A program made the translations under genes and the position numbers. A DNA stretch of 64,000 bases from Undaria pinnatifida (lineage: Eukaryota; Sar; Phaeophyceae; Laminariales; Alariaceae), in NCBI GenBank assembly GCA_012845835.1, contig JABAKD010000019.1:11658344-11722343 (forward strand), in the 5' to 3' direction. Each line of letters starts with the position of its first letter. The stretch's first letter is position 1. Below, piece after piece: positions 22,987-34,570 of this stretch. The notes below the pieces were generated by a model that worked only from the letters and a program-made list of their open reading frames with translations, made no database searches and was not told the DNA's origin.

Positions 22987-23085
22987 TATACTATAACTAA
23001 CTGGTATGTTTAGCGGTTTATAGCTGATCAACTTTTTTAGTTGACATAGCGCTGACTTATGGCAGAGTCAGTCGAATGATGCTAC
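22987..23085 (+). repeat. Left copy of a ~100-bp direct repeat flanking a TIR element
   Basis: Matches 24607-24706 at roughly 80%: ACTGGTAT.TTTAGCGGTTTATAGCTGAT, GTTGACATAGCG and GTCAGTC.AATGAT. The two copies lie immediately outside the terminal inverted repeats at 23087 and 24600. Confidence 0.65.
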
Positions 23086-23086
23086 A

Positions 23087-24600
23087 GTGGGGGGGCTATA
23101 TAAGGCGGTATATTGCAACGAGATTTTGACTGCCCCATCTCGAAAGACCGCCCTATTGGAGTTAGGGCGGTTGACCGCCCTATTGGGCTTTAGGTTATAT
23201 CCTAATAAGGCGGTAACCACATTATTGAGTGATACAGCCTTTTAAGGTACAGCACAGAGTGCCTCTGACCCAGAAGGTGACCCAGAGGGCGTCACGAAGA
23301 GGGATATCATACGTGTGCTCGGAGAAGGAAGGTGCAGCGTTGCAGCAGTACCAGTGCTGAACCTGGTAAATATGTGTGGTGTCAAATACACTCCATCCAA
23401 AGCACAGCAGAGCGGACGGGTGCACACACACACTTTGCATGTTGAGAAGTATAATGTTAATTGAGCTGCGGGCGACAGAGCCCGCCGAAGACGCACTCCA
23501 CCCAGAGGAGATACACTGTCGTACTGCTTTACGGAGAGGACTCTTTGCTTTGCTACACATTCACAACAGAGCTCCAACCTATTCTACGGCACTGTACTAC
23601 TGTACTGACTACTGTACTGCACTAACTACAGTTATCCGCTGTGCCCCCCCCTTGGCCAAGATTGCCTCATGTCTGCCTGCTGCACTGGCTTAGACGCATG
23701 CGCTTTGATGAAAAACATCCTGGCCTTCTGCAGGTAGAAGGAGGTATTGCCATTGACGCACGCCTCCGCTGCGCTCTCCAGAGAAACGAAGTGCGACGAA
23801 GTTCCACGTAGGCCGGGGGGCACCGCCCCCGTGCCACGCCGTATCATCATCGAGCTGTCTTCGATATCTACAGCATTCACCTTGTTGACGTGAGTGCCTT
23901 TCAGCGCTTCCGTCATTACATCTGCCGCATCGAGTTGCATAGCCTCCATGACGTCCGTATTGTCTGTTACAGACTTTGCATTCTTCCATGGCCCCGCCCC
24001 AACACCGCCCGTGTCTGACGCCTTGCGCCTTTCCACCTGGGGCTTGACCGCATTGCCCTTGCCCTTCGAATATCGCTTGGCGGCAAGGCAATCATGGCAG
24101 ACGCGCTGCATTGGGTTGTCGCGGTCCGGATCGGCTTCTCCACATAGTCCGTGCAGTCGACCACCGCATTTTCCGCGACATTCGTGGCCGTCAGGGCGCT
24201 CAGGGGTGCGGGCTGGAAACAAACACAGTTTGCCTGCTGCACAGAGCGTCGTGCGTATCCCCTCTGTCCCTTGTGTGCTAGGCGTGTGTGCTCTCGCAGC
24301 AGCAACAACAGCAGTAGTGATGTGATACTGCTGCCTATATTTCGCTCAAAGTCAGCACCACCAGAGCGAGGTCTTCTACTGATGTGGAGGCGAAAGTGGG
24401 CCGTGGATAGGGCGGTAGCCGCCCTGAATATAGTATAGCGGTAGGCGCCCTGAATAGGCGACTACCGCCTTATATAGGGTCCGTGGCTATATACCGGTAG
24501 GGCGGTAGCCGCTCTATTCGCATCTTCTGTGGTGTCAAGCAGTTTTCGACCGCCCCATCTCGAACGACCGCCTTATTCAGACCGCCTTATATAGGCCCCC
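23087..24600. mobile_element. 1.5-kb DNA transposon-like element with TIRs
   Basis: The left end reads GGGGGGGCTATATAAGGCGGT and the right end, read inwards, GGGGGCCTATATAAGGCGGT. Both ends carry many GGCGGT or ACCGCC motifs, and a 31-base block (GCCCCATCTCGAA.GACCGCC) lies near each end in the same direction. Such subterminal clusters often bind transposase. The interior holds a Cys-rich ORF on the minus strand but no recognisable DDE catalytic domain. It may therefore be a non-autonomous derivative or belong to a family I do not know. Confidence 0.65.
23632..24222 (-). CDS. Cys/His-rich putative zinc-binding protein inside the TIR element
   Basis: Minus-strand frame of 196 codons. Near its start it has HECRGKCGGRLHGLCG followed by RVCHDCLAAK, spaced like a zinc-coordinating finger (Cys-x3-Cys, His-x2-Cys, Cys-x2-Cys). 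A Lys/Arg-rich linker follows, then a region with ALKGTHVNKVNAVDIEDSS and SFYLQKARMFFIKAHASKP. There is no ATG at the start of the open frame. Just before the coding-like part lies TTTGTTTCCAG, a good splice acceptor, so the real protein may have an upstream exon. Its position between TIRs suggests a transposon-encoded DNA-binding or accessory protein. No catalytic motif is visible. Confidence 0.45.
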   Translation of the reverse strand: MFPARTPERPDGHECRGKCGGRLHGLCGEADPDRDNPMQRVCHDCLAAKRYSKGKGNAVKPQVERRKASDTGGVGAGPWKNAKSVTDNTDVMEAMQLDAADVMTEALKGTHVNKVNAVDIEDSSMMIRRGTGAVPPGLRGTSSHFVSLESAAEACVNGNTSFYLQKARMFFIKAHASKPVQQADMRQSWPRGGHSG

Positions 24601-24606
24601 TTACTG

Positions 24607-24706
24607 TATACTACGACTGGTATATTTAGCGGTTTATAGCTGATAAAATTTCTTGGTTGACATAGCGTTTGCTTGTCGCAGGGTCAGTCAAATGATACTA
24701 TCCTAC
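24607..24706 (+). repeat. Right copy of the ~100-bp direct repeat
   Basis: Counterpart of 22987-23085. A shorter third match (ACTGGTATACTTGGCGGTTA) follows at about 24709, so the unit may be part of an older tandem repeat into which the TIR element inserted. Confidence 0.6.
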
Positions 24707-24986
24707 AACTGGTATACTTGGCGGTTAATACTCTGCTAATGAAGCGGTAACTACTGTAATATGAATTTTTGGAGGAATGAATGACGTACCTGATGGTTGC
24801 CGAGCAAAGCTCTTACCTGTGATAGCCGATTTTGTGTCGTATATGATATGTGGTTGGCACTTGATTCATTTTCGATCAAACGTTGTCCGTCGATGCCAAA
24901 GAGTTTAAGGGAAACTGGTCATCGCTGAAAACCTAACTTTTGATTTCGGGGTCGTACGAAAATATGACGGTATTGATTGGTATGTC

Positions 24987-25780
24987 AGGCCATTTCTTAC
25001 ACAGTCGGATTCGGCCAGTCGAAAACGGCCCTTTTCGACTGGACTTTTTTTCGTCTGGATTCTTCTGGTCCTTCTTCTTACTGTCGTCAGTCGAGTCGAT
25101 TTTATAGTTTTAGTGCTCTTCCTAGAGGCGGTTGGTGTGAGGGAGTACACTGTATGGCAGTCGGAGATCGGTTGGCAGCTCTGTGCTTCGCCCGTTCTTC
25201 GCGAGCATCGCGTGCCTCGTTCGCGACGAAGCTTCGTCCAAGCGGGTTGGTCGCATTGGGCTTAGCCGAAAGCCGCCAAAGTCGTTCGTGGCGTTGCACT
25301 CAGCCGAGAGCCGCCAAAGCTACAGCACGCGTAGCCGTTCTTGGGAAAATGGCATCGAAACCGCGCGCTGTTGCCGTCGTATGATACACGCTGCTGCTGG
25401 CAAGCAGAGCTAGGAGTGCGCCACGTTGACTTGCGGCGAGAAGCAACAGCAGTAATAGCAAAGCCAGCGTCGGCGGCGTTGTATGATACTGCTGTGTAGT
25501 ACCTGGCATGGATGTGTGGGCGTGTGGGTGTGTGTTTAGCGGTTGGATGAGCGATGCGATGGGTTAAAAAACCGGTGGAAACTTTTTCGACTGAGTTTTT
25601 CGACTGGCGGATCCAGTCGAAAAGCTCAAGTTTTTCGACTGGATCCCCCAGTCGGAAAATTCAGTCGTAAAAAGTTGAGTCGAAAAAGCCCTTTTTCGAC
25701 CGTGTAAGAAAGCCCGGTTCGGGCTTCAGTCGAAAAAAGCCGTTTTCGACTGACAAATCCGACTGTGTAAGAAATGGCCT
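24987..25780. mobile_element. MITE with long TIRs and CGACTG-rich ends
   Basis: The first 25 bases at the left and the reverse complement of the right end are identical, starting AGGCCATTTCTTACACAG. Similarity continues for about 56 bases through CAGTCGAAAACGGC. The motif TTTTCGACTG or its complement recurs more than ten times, densely at 25577-25760. No protein is encoded; the interior has GC-rich degenerate repeats. A GGCC-starting TIR recalls PIF/Harbinger elements, but the flanks (TCA left, TTA right) are not an exact 3-bp target duplication, so the superfamily is open. Confidence 0.78.
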
Positions 25781-25839
25781 TAGCGGTTGATCCTATTAAT
25801 AAATATCTGGTACCTGGTGCCTGGTGGTATGAATATGTT

Positions 25840-27950
25840 TCTGGTCGATTGCAAATACAAACACCTCAAGGGGATGGATGTGGAAGGGAAGAGGACGTTT
25901 AACTCGCAGTACATCAAGGACGAGAAAGGTCGATTGCTGCGGGATAATGCCCTCATCCGCGAGCGGTGGGTGAGGTGGTTTCACAAACTGCTCAACACCA
26001 AGTCGCCGACCCTTGATCCGAGCATTGTGGACGAGCTTAAGCAGTGGCCCCCGTGCAGACCACTGGACGATGTGCCGTGTAGGTACGAAGTAGCGGAGGC
26101 GATCCGGGCGCTGGCGAACCGAAAGGCGGTAGGGGCCGATGGTCTCCCGACCGAACTCTTGAAGGTTTTGGCCGACGAAGAAGAATTCAACACCCTCGGA
26201 AACTTCCACGATATCATCGTCGCTGTGTGGAGGGGGGGTGGCGTACCGCAACAATGGAAAGATGCAACGATTAAGGCGCTTCACAAGAAGAAAGATCGGA
26301 CTGAGTGTGGCAATTATCGTGGCATCTCCCTCGTGGCTCACGCCGGCAGTACTCCTCAAAGTCATCGCGGGTCGCCTGAGTGACTATTGCGAACGCGAGA
26401 ACATTCTGCCGGAGGAACAGTGTGGGTTCAGACACCAACGCTCGACGGTTGACATGATGTTCGTAGTACGACGACTGCAGGAACTGGCGCGGAAGAAGGA
26501 CACCCCCTTGTACATGTGCTTTATCGACCTCACCAAAGCATACGACTCCGTCGACCGAAGCCTTTAGTGGGATGTCCTTGCTCGTTTTGGCGTGCCACCG
26601 AGAATGCTCACCGTCATCCGGCAATTCCACGACGGTTTTCAAGCATGCGTGCGGCTGGACGATGGAGAGTGCTCGGAAAGTTCGACGTGGAGCAAGGTCT
26701 CAGGCAAGGATGCGTGCTCGCGCCACTGCTGTCAACATGTTTTTCACGGCGGTACTGCGTGTGGCCGAGAAACGATTCCTCGCTGATGCAGCCATCACGG
26801 ACAACATGGTGCAGCTCCAGCGAAAGGAGGAAGGCGAGAAGAAGGGCACTTCGTGCAAGGGCAAAGTCGACGGACGGAGGGGGAAGGAGGGGGAGGGGGT
26901 GCAGAGATTGTGGGGTATGCTGTACGCGGACGATGCGGGCATCGTACCGCGATCATTAGAAGGGCTGGAGAGGATGATGACGGCGATCGTGACTGCGTGC
27001 TCGTCGTTCGGGCTTACAGTATCCGAGGCGAAAACAGAGATAATGTGCCTGGAAACCAAAAGCGCGGGGAAGGTGTCCTTCACGATCAATGCAGCCGGCC
27101 AGGTATACAAACAAACAATCCAGTTTGTATACTTGGGCGGGGCTATCACCGCAGGCAGAGACCTTGGCATTGAAATAACACGGCGTCTTCAGAGGGCCTG
27201 GGCGTGCTTCCAGCGGTACAAGATGGAAATCTGTGATAGCCCGGGTGTGCGTTTACGGTTGAAGGTGCGGTTGCTGAAAGCTGAGGTGGTCGAGACACTG
27301 CTGCACGGTTGCGTGACGTGGAGCCCGAAGAGGCCTGACTATGACAGGCTACGACGGGTTCACCGCTCCATGCTCCTCCGATGCCTTGGATGGCGGAAAC
27401 AGAAGCGCGACGACCACACCCTATCGTTCGCCGACGCGCTTGCCCAGACAGATTCCGAGAGCGTTGAGGCGGTGGTGCGCAAACGGAGGATTTTGTTTGC
27501 GGGATTCGTGGCACGTATGGGGGAGGAGCGTCTGCCACAGAGACTGATTTTTGGGGAGTTTATTGGGGGTAAGGGCTACCCAGGGGAGCAAGAGAAAGAC
27601 TGGATGGATCATCTAAAGGAGGATATGTCGGTCTTTGGATGAAATTCGAAGGATGGCGAAAGGCTGCTCAGAAGGCTGGCAGATGGTTTCGAAGAGTAGA
27701 GGAGGGAGCCGAGTTGTTGATGCGGAATTGGCATGAAATGGAGAGACGCAAAGCTGCAGAGCGACGCGCAAAGGCTGCGGCAGCGCCATCCACCGTTGGC
27801 ATCTCTAAGCGGCCGGGGGGAGGGGGAAGGGGGGGGGGGGGGCGGGGAGGGGATTGGGGGAGGGGGGGAGGGGGGAGGGGGAAAGGGAGGAAGGGGGGAG
27901 AGGGGGAAGGGAGAGCGTCATGCCCAAGAGACTGAAGTCTGGGTTTGGCC
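25840..27950 (+). pseudogene. Second RTE-like LINE copy: reverse transcriptase, 5'-truncated and frameshifted
   Basis: Begins inside the linker before the reverse transcriptase (YKHLKG..., [12 protein letters not shown]), with the whole endonuclease missing. Frame changes occur near 26330 (after [10 protein letters not shown]) and near 26690, and a TAG falls at 26565-26567 within SVDRSL-stop-WDV. From about 26760 to 27642 one frame is intact, with the catalytic GMLYADDAGIV, the GQVYKQTIQFVYLGG stretch and HGCVTW. The tail (AGRWFRRVEEGAELLMRNWH, then Gly/Arg-rich) shifts frame again at 27640. Same family as the copy at 2.6-6.1 kb, opposite orientation. It cannot make a functional protein. Confidence 0.85.
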
Positions 27951-28215
27951 ATCATCGTTTTGAAAGTTGTGGGCCTTCTAAAGGCCGTCACAAGATAGTA
28001 TAAGACCGCCCTGACTTCTCCGCCATGTTGCGTTCTCTCCCAGGTGCCATTGATGATGGACGTGATACCCTCTGTTAGCCCAATGCCATCATTAGCCAGT
28101 TCCTAGGGTCTGCTGGTATGACATTTTTCTTTCTCTTCTTTTTCTTTTTCTTTCCTCTCCTTTCCTTTATCTTCTTTTCTTTTCTTTGTTTCTTTTCGTC
28201 CAATTGACTTACGCC

Positions 28216-28545
28216 TGTCGTGCGTATGCGTAGTGATAGATACTACGTGTAATATATACGTGGTAGTCTTCCTTGGGTGGCAATCGGAATATTTGGTTTC
28301 TCCAGGCGTGAGTAGTGAGACGTATGCACCGGCCTGGACCTGGCACATCGTAGATTGACTCCCGATTTCACTTTTATATGTTTCTGGTGGAGGCATGAAT
28401 TGCGTCGGCTGTGATATATGCGTGTACCACCTTGGGTTGTGTGTGTGTTTTCCTTGGGGTTTTCCTCAGCTCCAGAGTGACTGGAGCCTGTCCTGTGACC
28501 ACGGAGTTGATTATGCGAATTAATGTGAGAACAACAACAACATAT
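28216..28545 (+). repeat. ~310-bp direct repeat, copy 1 (family E, (CAA)n end)
   Basis: Closely matches 38030-38335 in the same direction: GTGCGTATGCGTAGTGATAG, GTGGTAGTCTTCCTTGGGTGG, CAGCTCCAGAGTGACTGG and CTGTCCTGTGACCACGGAG. It ends in TTAATGTGAGAACAACAACAAC, the same kind of 3' end as family C. The two copies lie on either side of the large inverted duplication. Confidence 0.75.
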
Positions 28546-30566
28546 TCATCCGTGATTTTTTTTTTCTGCAAAAACGAAAGATGATGGGCAGGGTGGTTGT
28601 GTTTTCTAAATGAAATGAACCGTCCACCCTCCCTGATGATATGCCTGCAATAGTATAGTAGTACCAGGTATATGAAATTTTAATTTATTGACGTATTTCT
28701 TGGGCAGTAGTGGATGCCAGGATTGTGTGCAAGCATACGAAATCGAATGATCAGGGGGGAAGGGTAGATTGATATACGACTTACATAATTAACAGGTGAT
28801 TACATGTTATGTGCGAATGAACGTAATACGATGATTTATTTTGAGTTCAGACGGTCCTGAAATTAGCGATTTTCCGCTCAAAATTTCACTATTGAATTTT
28901 GCCCGGGGATTTGAAGTATATGTATTGGAGGAAAAAAAACTGGTTGTTGTTGAGAGCTTTTGACAATGATATTTGTGATTTTTCATATTCATTTCAGTGC
29001 TAAATCCCTGATGATGGACGATATGGCGTAAATTATGAGCAGGAAGTACGACATTTAATTTGGGTAGTTTTGCGGGTATTTGATGGTTGAATCTGCAAGA
29101 AGAGGCCAACGCCGCATTTTCATAAACCATTCTACTGATTAATACCACGGGTAAGTGAAACCGGTTGGAGAAAGGTCTCAAACTCGACGAGATCGACTAG
29201 ATTTTGAACCCGGGGGCGACTGGCCTGTTCGCGAGCTGGTAGGATTCTTGATGCGAAAAAATCAATTTGAGAAAGGATATCTTGGCGTTGAACAGGTAGG
29301 TAGGTAGGTAGGTATGATGAATGCTGGCTTGCATAGTTGAAGAAGCACATGCCCTATCAATAATGAAGGTGTTCTCTAATAATACCAACGCGTGTTGAGA
29401 GCTTGGCATTGGCTGGAACAAATCGAGAGACTGGTCGGACAATCAATGTGGCTTGACTCCGGAGTGCAGGACTTATATATATATCTTAGTTGTTTCGTTT
29501 GGACCATGAAATAAATCTATATAAAATCCTTCGTTTGTGTCAGGGATTTGGTCAGGAGTTTTTTTTTGTCTCGGCCGAAGTATGCGATTCGCGGACCTGG
29601 AACTCTCGGTCGAATATAGCTTCGTTCGAGCGCCGCCTTCGGGGGGCGGCTCCAACGCCCCTCGCCCTGCCGTGTCCGTTCTGCACATCGACGTGAACGC
29701 GGACGAATGCCGAGCGAGACAAGCGAGAAGTTGCTAAAATACCGCATGTCAAGGAGGAATTTCGGCGATTTCGGATGTATCTTTATGTCTGCAACGCCTG
29801 GATGATTTACAAAATTGGCATCATTTCCAAACGGTACTTGATAATAATGTTTGGAATTTTGCGGTAGCATACTCTCGAGCGTTAGTTTCTTTGCTGTACT
29901 TTTATACTAGTTCGTTTGGTTTCTTATTCGGCCTTTTTATTGCTTTCGTTTCTGCTAGTTTTGCCAGCTGGAAAAAATTAATTTTTCAGTGTGGGTTCAC
30001 CTAAAACGTGACACAAATTACCGACGATATCCAACAACTTCGTGACACAAATTACCGACGGCAAGACGTTTCGTGACAAAATATCTCCCAAATCATGATA
30101 TTTTCACGTAGTAACAGAATCTCGAGACGAAACCAAGCAGGTAGAGCCGTCTCTTCGACCTTTGGCCCTGGCTTTAGCACGGCCGCTGACACTCCAGGCA
30201 GCCCCAGCTATAGGCATGAACGAGTGCGATTGATTCGCAGCGAACTATCCCACTGTGCTCGCTTCTATGTGGTCATTGTCTATGCCATTTCATGTCACCT
30301 TCCTTCTGTTTTGAGCTCGTCGTCGTACGGTTGAGGTACGAGGGAAACCGTACGTACTGGGTGAGAACAGCAGTATGTACGACGAGCATGAACGCCAACT
30401 GACGACATTGGCAAACACACAACAGCAGGTGTAGCAGCAGTAGCCGAAGGGCGAAACTTCTAGCACATACTGCAGCAACTAGTAGCAACCAGAACCACAG
30501 CAGATAGCTCAAAGTGCAGTATGAGTGCCGTTGGCAAGTTTAGTCGTACACGCATCACTCTGTCCA
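28546..30566. other. 2 kb without a supported gene
   Basis: AT-rich in the first part, with a (GGTA)n run at about 29291-29313. A 20-base phrase (CGTGACACAAATTACCGACG) occurs twice at 30008-30061. A frame at 29537-29737 is fairly protein-like (RFADLELSVEYSFVR) but has no partner exon or motif. No gene is called. Confidence 0.4.
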
Positions 30567-31856
30567 ATAAGCTACTTGCATTAAGGATTTTAAATCGTAA
30601 TTTTGGCTGTGGGGGGAGAAAAATCGAGAAAATAATAACTTGGTTAATGTAGGGTCATGGCCCAGTTTGAGAGGAAAAAAAAACATAGTAGAATCCCATA
30701 TAAAAAAATTGAACAATCGACCAGCCAGCCAGAACACCAACACATCGAGGCACACATCATCTTCCACAGGGCATCCCGGACACACCAAACGGCATCTACA
30801 ACACCCAAGCACCCTCTCGAAGAGGCTGCCAGGTTCCTGGTGGACGATCTGCGGGGTTGCCTACGGCAGACAGGCTGACGCGTCATCAAGAGTGCCCGAA
30901 GCGGCGCAAATTTAGCTCTTTGCTACGAACACGTAGCAGCCAGAGAGCAATTTTCGAAATCAGAAGGCTCTTCTCACGTTTTTTGTAGACCGATAAGCTG
31001 TGGCCCACACACAAACGCAACGCGCCACAAGTGCTCCACGCACGCCAACGCCACAGGTGCGGAAGGCTCAACCGGCCCCATCCCTGGCCCGCAGCAAAGC
31101 CTGTTTGCAGCCCACCAACAACAACAGCAGTAGTAGTGCGGCCTTTCGGCGTTTTTGAATATTTTGAGCAGTCTGCTCAATAATCAAAAAGCCACACCGG
31201 TACATGAAAACCCGCGAACAGTTTGAAATTCAAAAGCTCGGAGATCGGTAGACAGGAGGACGACACCATGCAAGGCATACCATAGACACGGTAGTGCGCC
31301 TTTCTTCACCCTGAAGCAGCTCGTCTCTACCCCTGAAGCAGCCGGTCTCCACTCTTGAAGAAGCCGGTGGTCTCCACTGTTTCGAAGCCTCGAGTTTCCT
31401 CCTTTGGAACCCTCCTTGTGTCCCTCTTGCGCGGCCGTTTCCCATGTTACACCATCGGTGTATCGGCCACTTCCGGTCTTGCAAGGAGGACGGCACAGAT
31501 GCACCTTTGGTCTTCGGCTAGACGATCCAGCAAGATGTTTGTGGTTCGCGAGACGTCGCCCGGATGGCCAGGAGTGGTCAGGGAAACACTCGAGAGTTTC
31601 ATCACTTATCGATGTTACAAACGAGATCGACAAAATCGGCAACACACATCTTGCCTTAAAAATATCTACTGCTGATGTACATCATGACGTGGTAATCGAT
31701 GACCCGTCCTAGGTGTTTACTTGTAAATCGTTTCATATTGTTTTTAGTCTCTGTCCCGTCTCCCCCTCCTCTGGCATGAAACCCAATCCAACCACATTCT
31801 CCACATACATCAAACATCATCGTCATCAGAGCCTTCAAACCGTTTTGTTTTGTTCC

Positions 31857-31925
31857 CAGCAGTTGAGCACATCATCAACAGCAGTTGAGCACATTATCAA
31901 CATCAGTTGAGCACGTCATCAACGC
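31857..31925 (+). repeat. 24-bp minisatellite, 3 copies
   Basis: CAGTTGAGCACATCATCAAC-type unit, three times. The mirror region in the right arm (about 36434-36500) has the same unit with a different spacing, showing the two arms have changed independently here. Confidence 0.7.
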
Positions 31926-32189
31926 ACGAGAAAGAGGGACAGAAAATTGCGCCACAGTAACCCACACAGCAGCAGCAGCAGCACAGCAGCCTGTTCGCGG
32001 TCGGTAGTCAGCGTGGAGGGTAGGAACCGGTCGCTGGTCTCCCTGCCGTGTGTACTTATACCCTGCCGTGATGTTTGCTGCGGTGCAATTTTCCGTTCTG
32101 CAACAATACCTCTTGTTCGTACTCCTAGCCTAAACTTCCCAGAATCATAAAAAATATACTACAGCACAGCCGGGGTAGCATGACCAGAA

Positions 32190-32700
32190 GGTTGTTTGTG
32201 ATGTGTGGTGAGTACACCCGGAGTCCGTGCTTGTTATCGATCCTAGAGACATACAAAGTATATTATAAAAAATGAAACAAAGTATATGTGAGACAGGGTA
32301 AACAACAATCTCAATAAATAAGGAATCAACATAGTCTAATGAAGCAAGTGAAATACCGGCGTACCGGGCACGACAGCAAAACAAAACGAGCGAGACCATA
32401 ATATAAGGAAAAAATTGAAACTTAAAAAAGAAAACGCCAGGGAGGGGCTCTGAAGAACGAGAGATGCAAAAAAGCCAGAACGGCTGCAAGAGAAACAACC
32501 TACGTGCTGGTGGAGGGAAACAGCTAACTGTTGCACGGACGAAACAACAGGAAGAAGAGGAAGATACCGGCCTAAGGCCGGCGGGGAGGAAAAACAAGGA
32601 AACAAACAGAAGAAAAAAGGCAACAGCTGAAAACGAACAAAGCAACCAAGACAACAAGTAAATGGCATTACTGCCGCGTTCGCGCTTCCCCCTTTGATCT
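32190..32700 (-). repeat. Dispersed repeat family A, copy in left arm
   Basis: Carries the GTCCGTGCTTGTTATCGATCC block and the GCGTACCGGGCACGACAGC block in minus sense. It is the mirror of 35650-36190. The 190-codon hydrophobic frame on the minus strand arises from T-rich DNA and is not supported as a gene. Confidence 0.65.
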
Positions 32701-32849
32701 CGATGAATACACACAAAGGAAAACATTACCGCTCACTGTAATGTTTAGGGCTATGCCATAGTACTTCAACACGCTCCACAAAGTAGTCAAACCGGTAGCT
32801 TGCCACACCATGTACCATTTCGATTCGACGTTCGTCCACAGCTGTATCG

Positions 32850-32852
32850 GTA

Positions 32853-32886
<34 letters not shown>

Positions 32887-33812
32887 CTCCAGTTTACCCT
32901 TGTTGCTGTTATTGGTGTCCACTGTTGCGTGGATTAACCAGCTCTTATCCGCCTCGGTCCTATGCCATTTCGCCATGAAGCGGCCCGCCGCGTCGACGAC
33001 CCCCCGGTACCAGTTTCCACTCCTCTTAGCCGCCCTCGACCATAGCACACTTTTTACTCCTAACAGCAAAGCGGGGTTGTCCGTTGAATGCGTTGATATC
33101 GTCTGCTACAGCTTGAGCCCAGTTCTTTTCTGGTCGGCCTGGTCCCGGGTTTGACCCACATCAACCATCGTCCCGAACATCACCCGATGAGTCAGCCGCT
33201 CAGTTGTCGTCCTTTGTACGGCTCCCGCAAAGAGGAGGTGGCTTTTGCGTGGTCGTCTCAACGCTTTCACATTGTGTTGAGGGTCTTGGCGGTCGATATA
33301 TTGTGGTCGGTGCGTTGTCGGAGCTGGGAGCCCAAATCGGTTAGGAGGAGGTTTGAGTGTGCCGAACGTTCATAGGTCAGCAAAGCGTTGTCTCCTTTTT
33401 CGTTTCGCACACGGTGAGGCCTGCTGTTTCGAAAACGGTCACAATGACAGTCATCTTCGCAAGGTTTTCCTTTGATTTACAAACAACGCCTGCATCGTCG
33501 GCGTACAGCATACCGCAGACTGGCCTCCGTACATGTGCCAGTGTTTCAACCTCCAACCCGCCCTCCCCGAAGTCCTCCTCGAGGTGCACCAAGTCCAAAA
33601 AAAAATTGGGTCCTCACTGAAACTTAGCGGAACGGAATGTATCGCTGTGCGGGGAAAAATTCATTGCGAAGAAGAGGCGACGGTACACATCCTTGCCGCA
33701 ATCCCTGAGTGACGTCATGCCATTCATAGTCTTCACCGTGTCATCCATACGCACGCGAGCTCGCATGCTTTCGTGGAACTGGCCAATAACGGAAAATATT
33801 TTCTCGGGTACG
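32850..33812 (-). pseudogene. RTE reverse transcriptase remnant in left arm
   Basis: Minus strand shows FSVIGQFHESMRARVRMDD, then DLVHLEEDFGEGGLE, the catalytic CGMLYADDAGVVCKS, ETAGLTVCETKKET, and after a deletion the region LLLGVKSVLWSRAAKRSGNWY. Parts between are missing or out of frame. Same family as the copies at 2.6 and 25.8 kb. It ends at the poly-C/poly-G run, which corresponds to the Gly-rich tail. Not functional. Confidence 0.8.
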
Positions 33813-34570
33813 CATTCCAACTAAACACTCAACATCACGGCATATTTTTTTTGTCACAAAATATCTTGATCAATCAGCAGGCTCGGCGTAGATGAGAGGG
33901 GCAACAGCCCTGGGTTCAGTCAAGGGCGCAAGCAGTACCGCGCAACCCGTGCGAGCCCCATCCACAGTAAAGCGCGGTCCTACACTATCCAGCCCGCGAT
34001 CAAGGGGGTGTTGTGTTGTTTTTGTTGTACATGAATGATAGTTTTTGCTTTTTCGGGAGAAGCGAGCAAGGGCCGCATTAAATATGTTTTGTCACGGCAA
34101 TGTGGAGGTAAAGCGCGAACTCGAAGAACGTAAGATGACTGTGAGATAGGCACACTCCACACAGACAAAGCACAGACAAAGCACAGACAGTGGGCGCCCA
34201 CGCCCACGCCGATTTCTGCAGGCCTCTGGCATGGCCTGCACCATGGATTCCACAGAGTTTTTTTTTTTTAATACGTGACATCATCGACCGATCGCTTCCG
34301 GCTTTGGGTGGATAACGACCAATGACAGCGATTAGCCCATTTGTGGTCTATTCAACGACTGGGTACAGATTAATTTTTTTTTTTGATTACGTTCGTGGGA
34401 ATAAAAATATTTGAATTTTTGAAGAAAATATGGGCATTCGTTGGCTTTCGCGTCTATTCAAGAAAGTCGCGCGGGAGGTGGATCTCAAGAGGCTGCTGTG
34501 ACGAGGGCGCCATGGCGTCGTTCCTGTCGACGGCCACGTTCTCATGCACAAGTATCGAGCACGCGGATGA
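33813..34570. other. Spacer between the two arms of the inverted duplication
   Basis: 758 bases without mirror-image similarity between its halves. It holds a short tandem (AGACAAAGCAC, near 34157-34187) and T-rich runs near 34258-34270 and 34374-34384. No gene is supported. Confidence 0.7.

Larger units (their letters stand above)
30567..33812 (+). repeat. Left arm of a 3.2-kb inverted duplication
   Basis: This arm is the reverse complement of 34571-37802 with high identity along the whole length. Differences are scattered substitutions and small indels. The outer end (ATAAGCTACTTGCATTAAGG) pairs with the end at 37802, and the inner end (near 33812) with 34571. The arm carries family A sequence, an RTE reverse transcriptase remnant, a short minisatellite at 31857-31925 and a run of 29 C at 32855-32883. 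Confidence 0.92.

Noticed and set aside
29200..29260. tRNA T-arm-like GGGTTCAAAATC on the minus strand
   Set aside because: No matching box A at the right distance and no acceptor stem.
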